A stretch of DNA of 5,754 bases from an uncultured Rickettsiales bacterium (lineage in GTDB: Bacteria; Pseudomonadota; Alphaproteobacteria; Rickettsiales; Midichloriaceae), in contig CALKVD010000156.1 in the NCBI GenBank assembly GCA_937996615.1, forward strand, positions 1 through 5,754, in the 5' to 3' direction. The position numbers and the translations under genes are program-made. Below the pieces are notes generated by a model that was not told the origin of the DNA, did not search any database, and saw only the letters and a program-made list of their open reading frames with translations. Each line of letters starts with the position of its first letter. Within the stretch, counting starts at the first letter, position 1. Below, one piece after another: positions 5,548-5,754 of this stretch.

Positions 5548-5754
5548 AATAGCATCAAAATAAATCTGCAGGAAGGTAGCAAAAAAATAATTTTAGCTTC
5601 TCAAGCATCAATTGATTGCGTAAAAAGATATTGTATTAACACGGTAGCATATCGTCTCGCTAGAACGGACCACCCCAATCTCAAAGTTGCGACGCGAGCA
5701 AACCACAAGTATCAAGCATGCGATGAACAAACCCCCATTCATTATCATACCACG
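5548..5754 (+). other. Unassigned right-end stretch with open frames on both strands
   Basis: On the + strand one frame is open from 5548 (after a TAA at 5545-5547) to the window end, 69 codons. It has no ATG, GTG or TTG start in frame. A GGAAGG (5571-5576) lies 10 bases before an ATA and 13 before an ATT codon. The peptide after it (IILASQASIDCVKRY...) is polar and matches no family I know. On the - strand a frame is open from the end (5754) to TGA at 5608-5610, 48 codons. It includes ATGs at 5746-5748 and 5740-5742 and a hydrophobic run (GGLFIACLILVVC), so it could be the end of a gene beyond the window or a small membrane protein. A + strand ATG at 5723 opens only ten codons before the edge. 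Bases 5641-5754 are about 49% G+C (56 of 114), clearly above the rest. An RNA gene is also possible, but no known RNA fold was recognised. Confidence 0.25.

Noticed and set aside
5566..5580. CTGCAGGAAGGTAGC as an SRP RNA apical-loop remnant
   Set aside because: It resembles the GGAAGGAAGCAG loop only superficially; the flanking helix of SRP RNA is absent and only four weak pairs can form.
5587..5630. IILASQAS as the start of a Maf-family nucleotide pyrophosphatase
   Set aside because: The first residues resemble the Maf start ILASQSPRR, but the following residues lack the PRR motif and later family features, and there is no ordinary start codon.
5641..5754. tRNA, tmRNA, RNase P or 6S RNA at the right end
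   Set aside because: Both strands were read for T-loop, tmRNA and RNase P core motifs; none was found despite the higher G+C.

Overview
This is a short contig from an AT-rich bacterium (roughly one third G+C by sampling a few lines). The gene set fits an alphaproteobacterium. A COQ9-family ubiquinone-biosynthesis protein, typical of alphaproteobacteria and mitochondria, lies directly upstream of a lepB-rnc pair. The low G+C and the lepB-rnc order recall Rickettsiales- or Holosporales-like host-associated lineages. That placement is an inference from gene content; there is no rRNA or phylogenetic marker tree behind it.

Layout. Bases 1-50 are not biological: they are the indexed Illumina TruSeq-type P7 adapter, so the native sequence starts at base 51. 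Next come five co-directional + strand genes with small gaps: the 3' end of an AsmA-like envelope protein (51-661), an MscS-family mechanosensitive channel (711-1793), COQ9 (1796-2464), signal peptidase I lepB (2507-3532) and RNase III rnc (3586-4290). The gaps are 49, 2, 42 and 53 bases. I see no convincing terminator between the genes, so mscS-coq9-lepB-rnc may be one transcription unit. A convergent - strand gene of unknown function (4315-5421, 368 aa) ends 24 bases from rnc. The last 333 bases hold overlapping divergent promoter-like elements, then a stretch of about 49% G+C with open frames on both strands that I cannot assign.

Together the + strand genes are mostly envelope and housekeeping functions: outer-membrane or lipid-related AsmA, osmotic protection, quinone synthesis, secreted-protein maturation and RNA processing. 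I found no mobile element, CRISPR array, tRNA, rRNA or defence system, and nothing I would call a new biological system.

The points most worth a second look are: the adapter and the false protein start it creates; two acid-to-amide changes in the RNase III active-site motifs; a signal peptidase with a long Asn/Gln-rich N-terminal extension and a C-terminal membrane helix; the unknown 368-residue protein with a possible degenerate repeat region; and the compositionally different right end.
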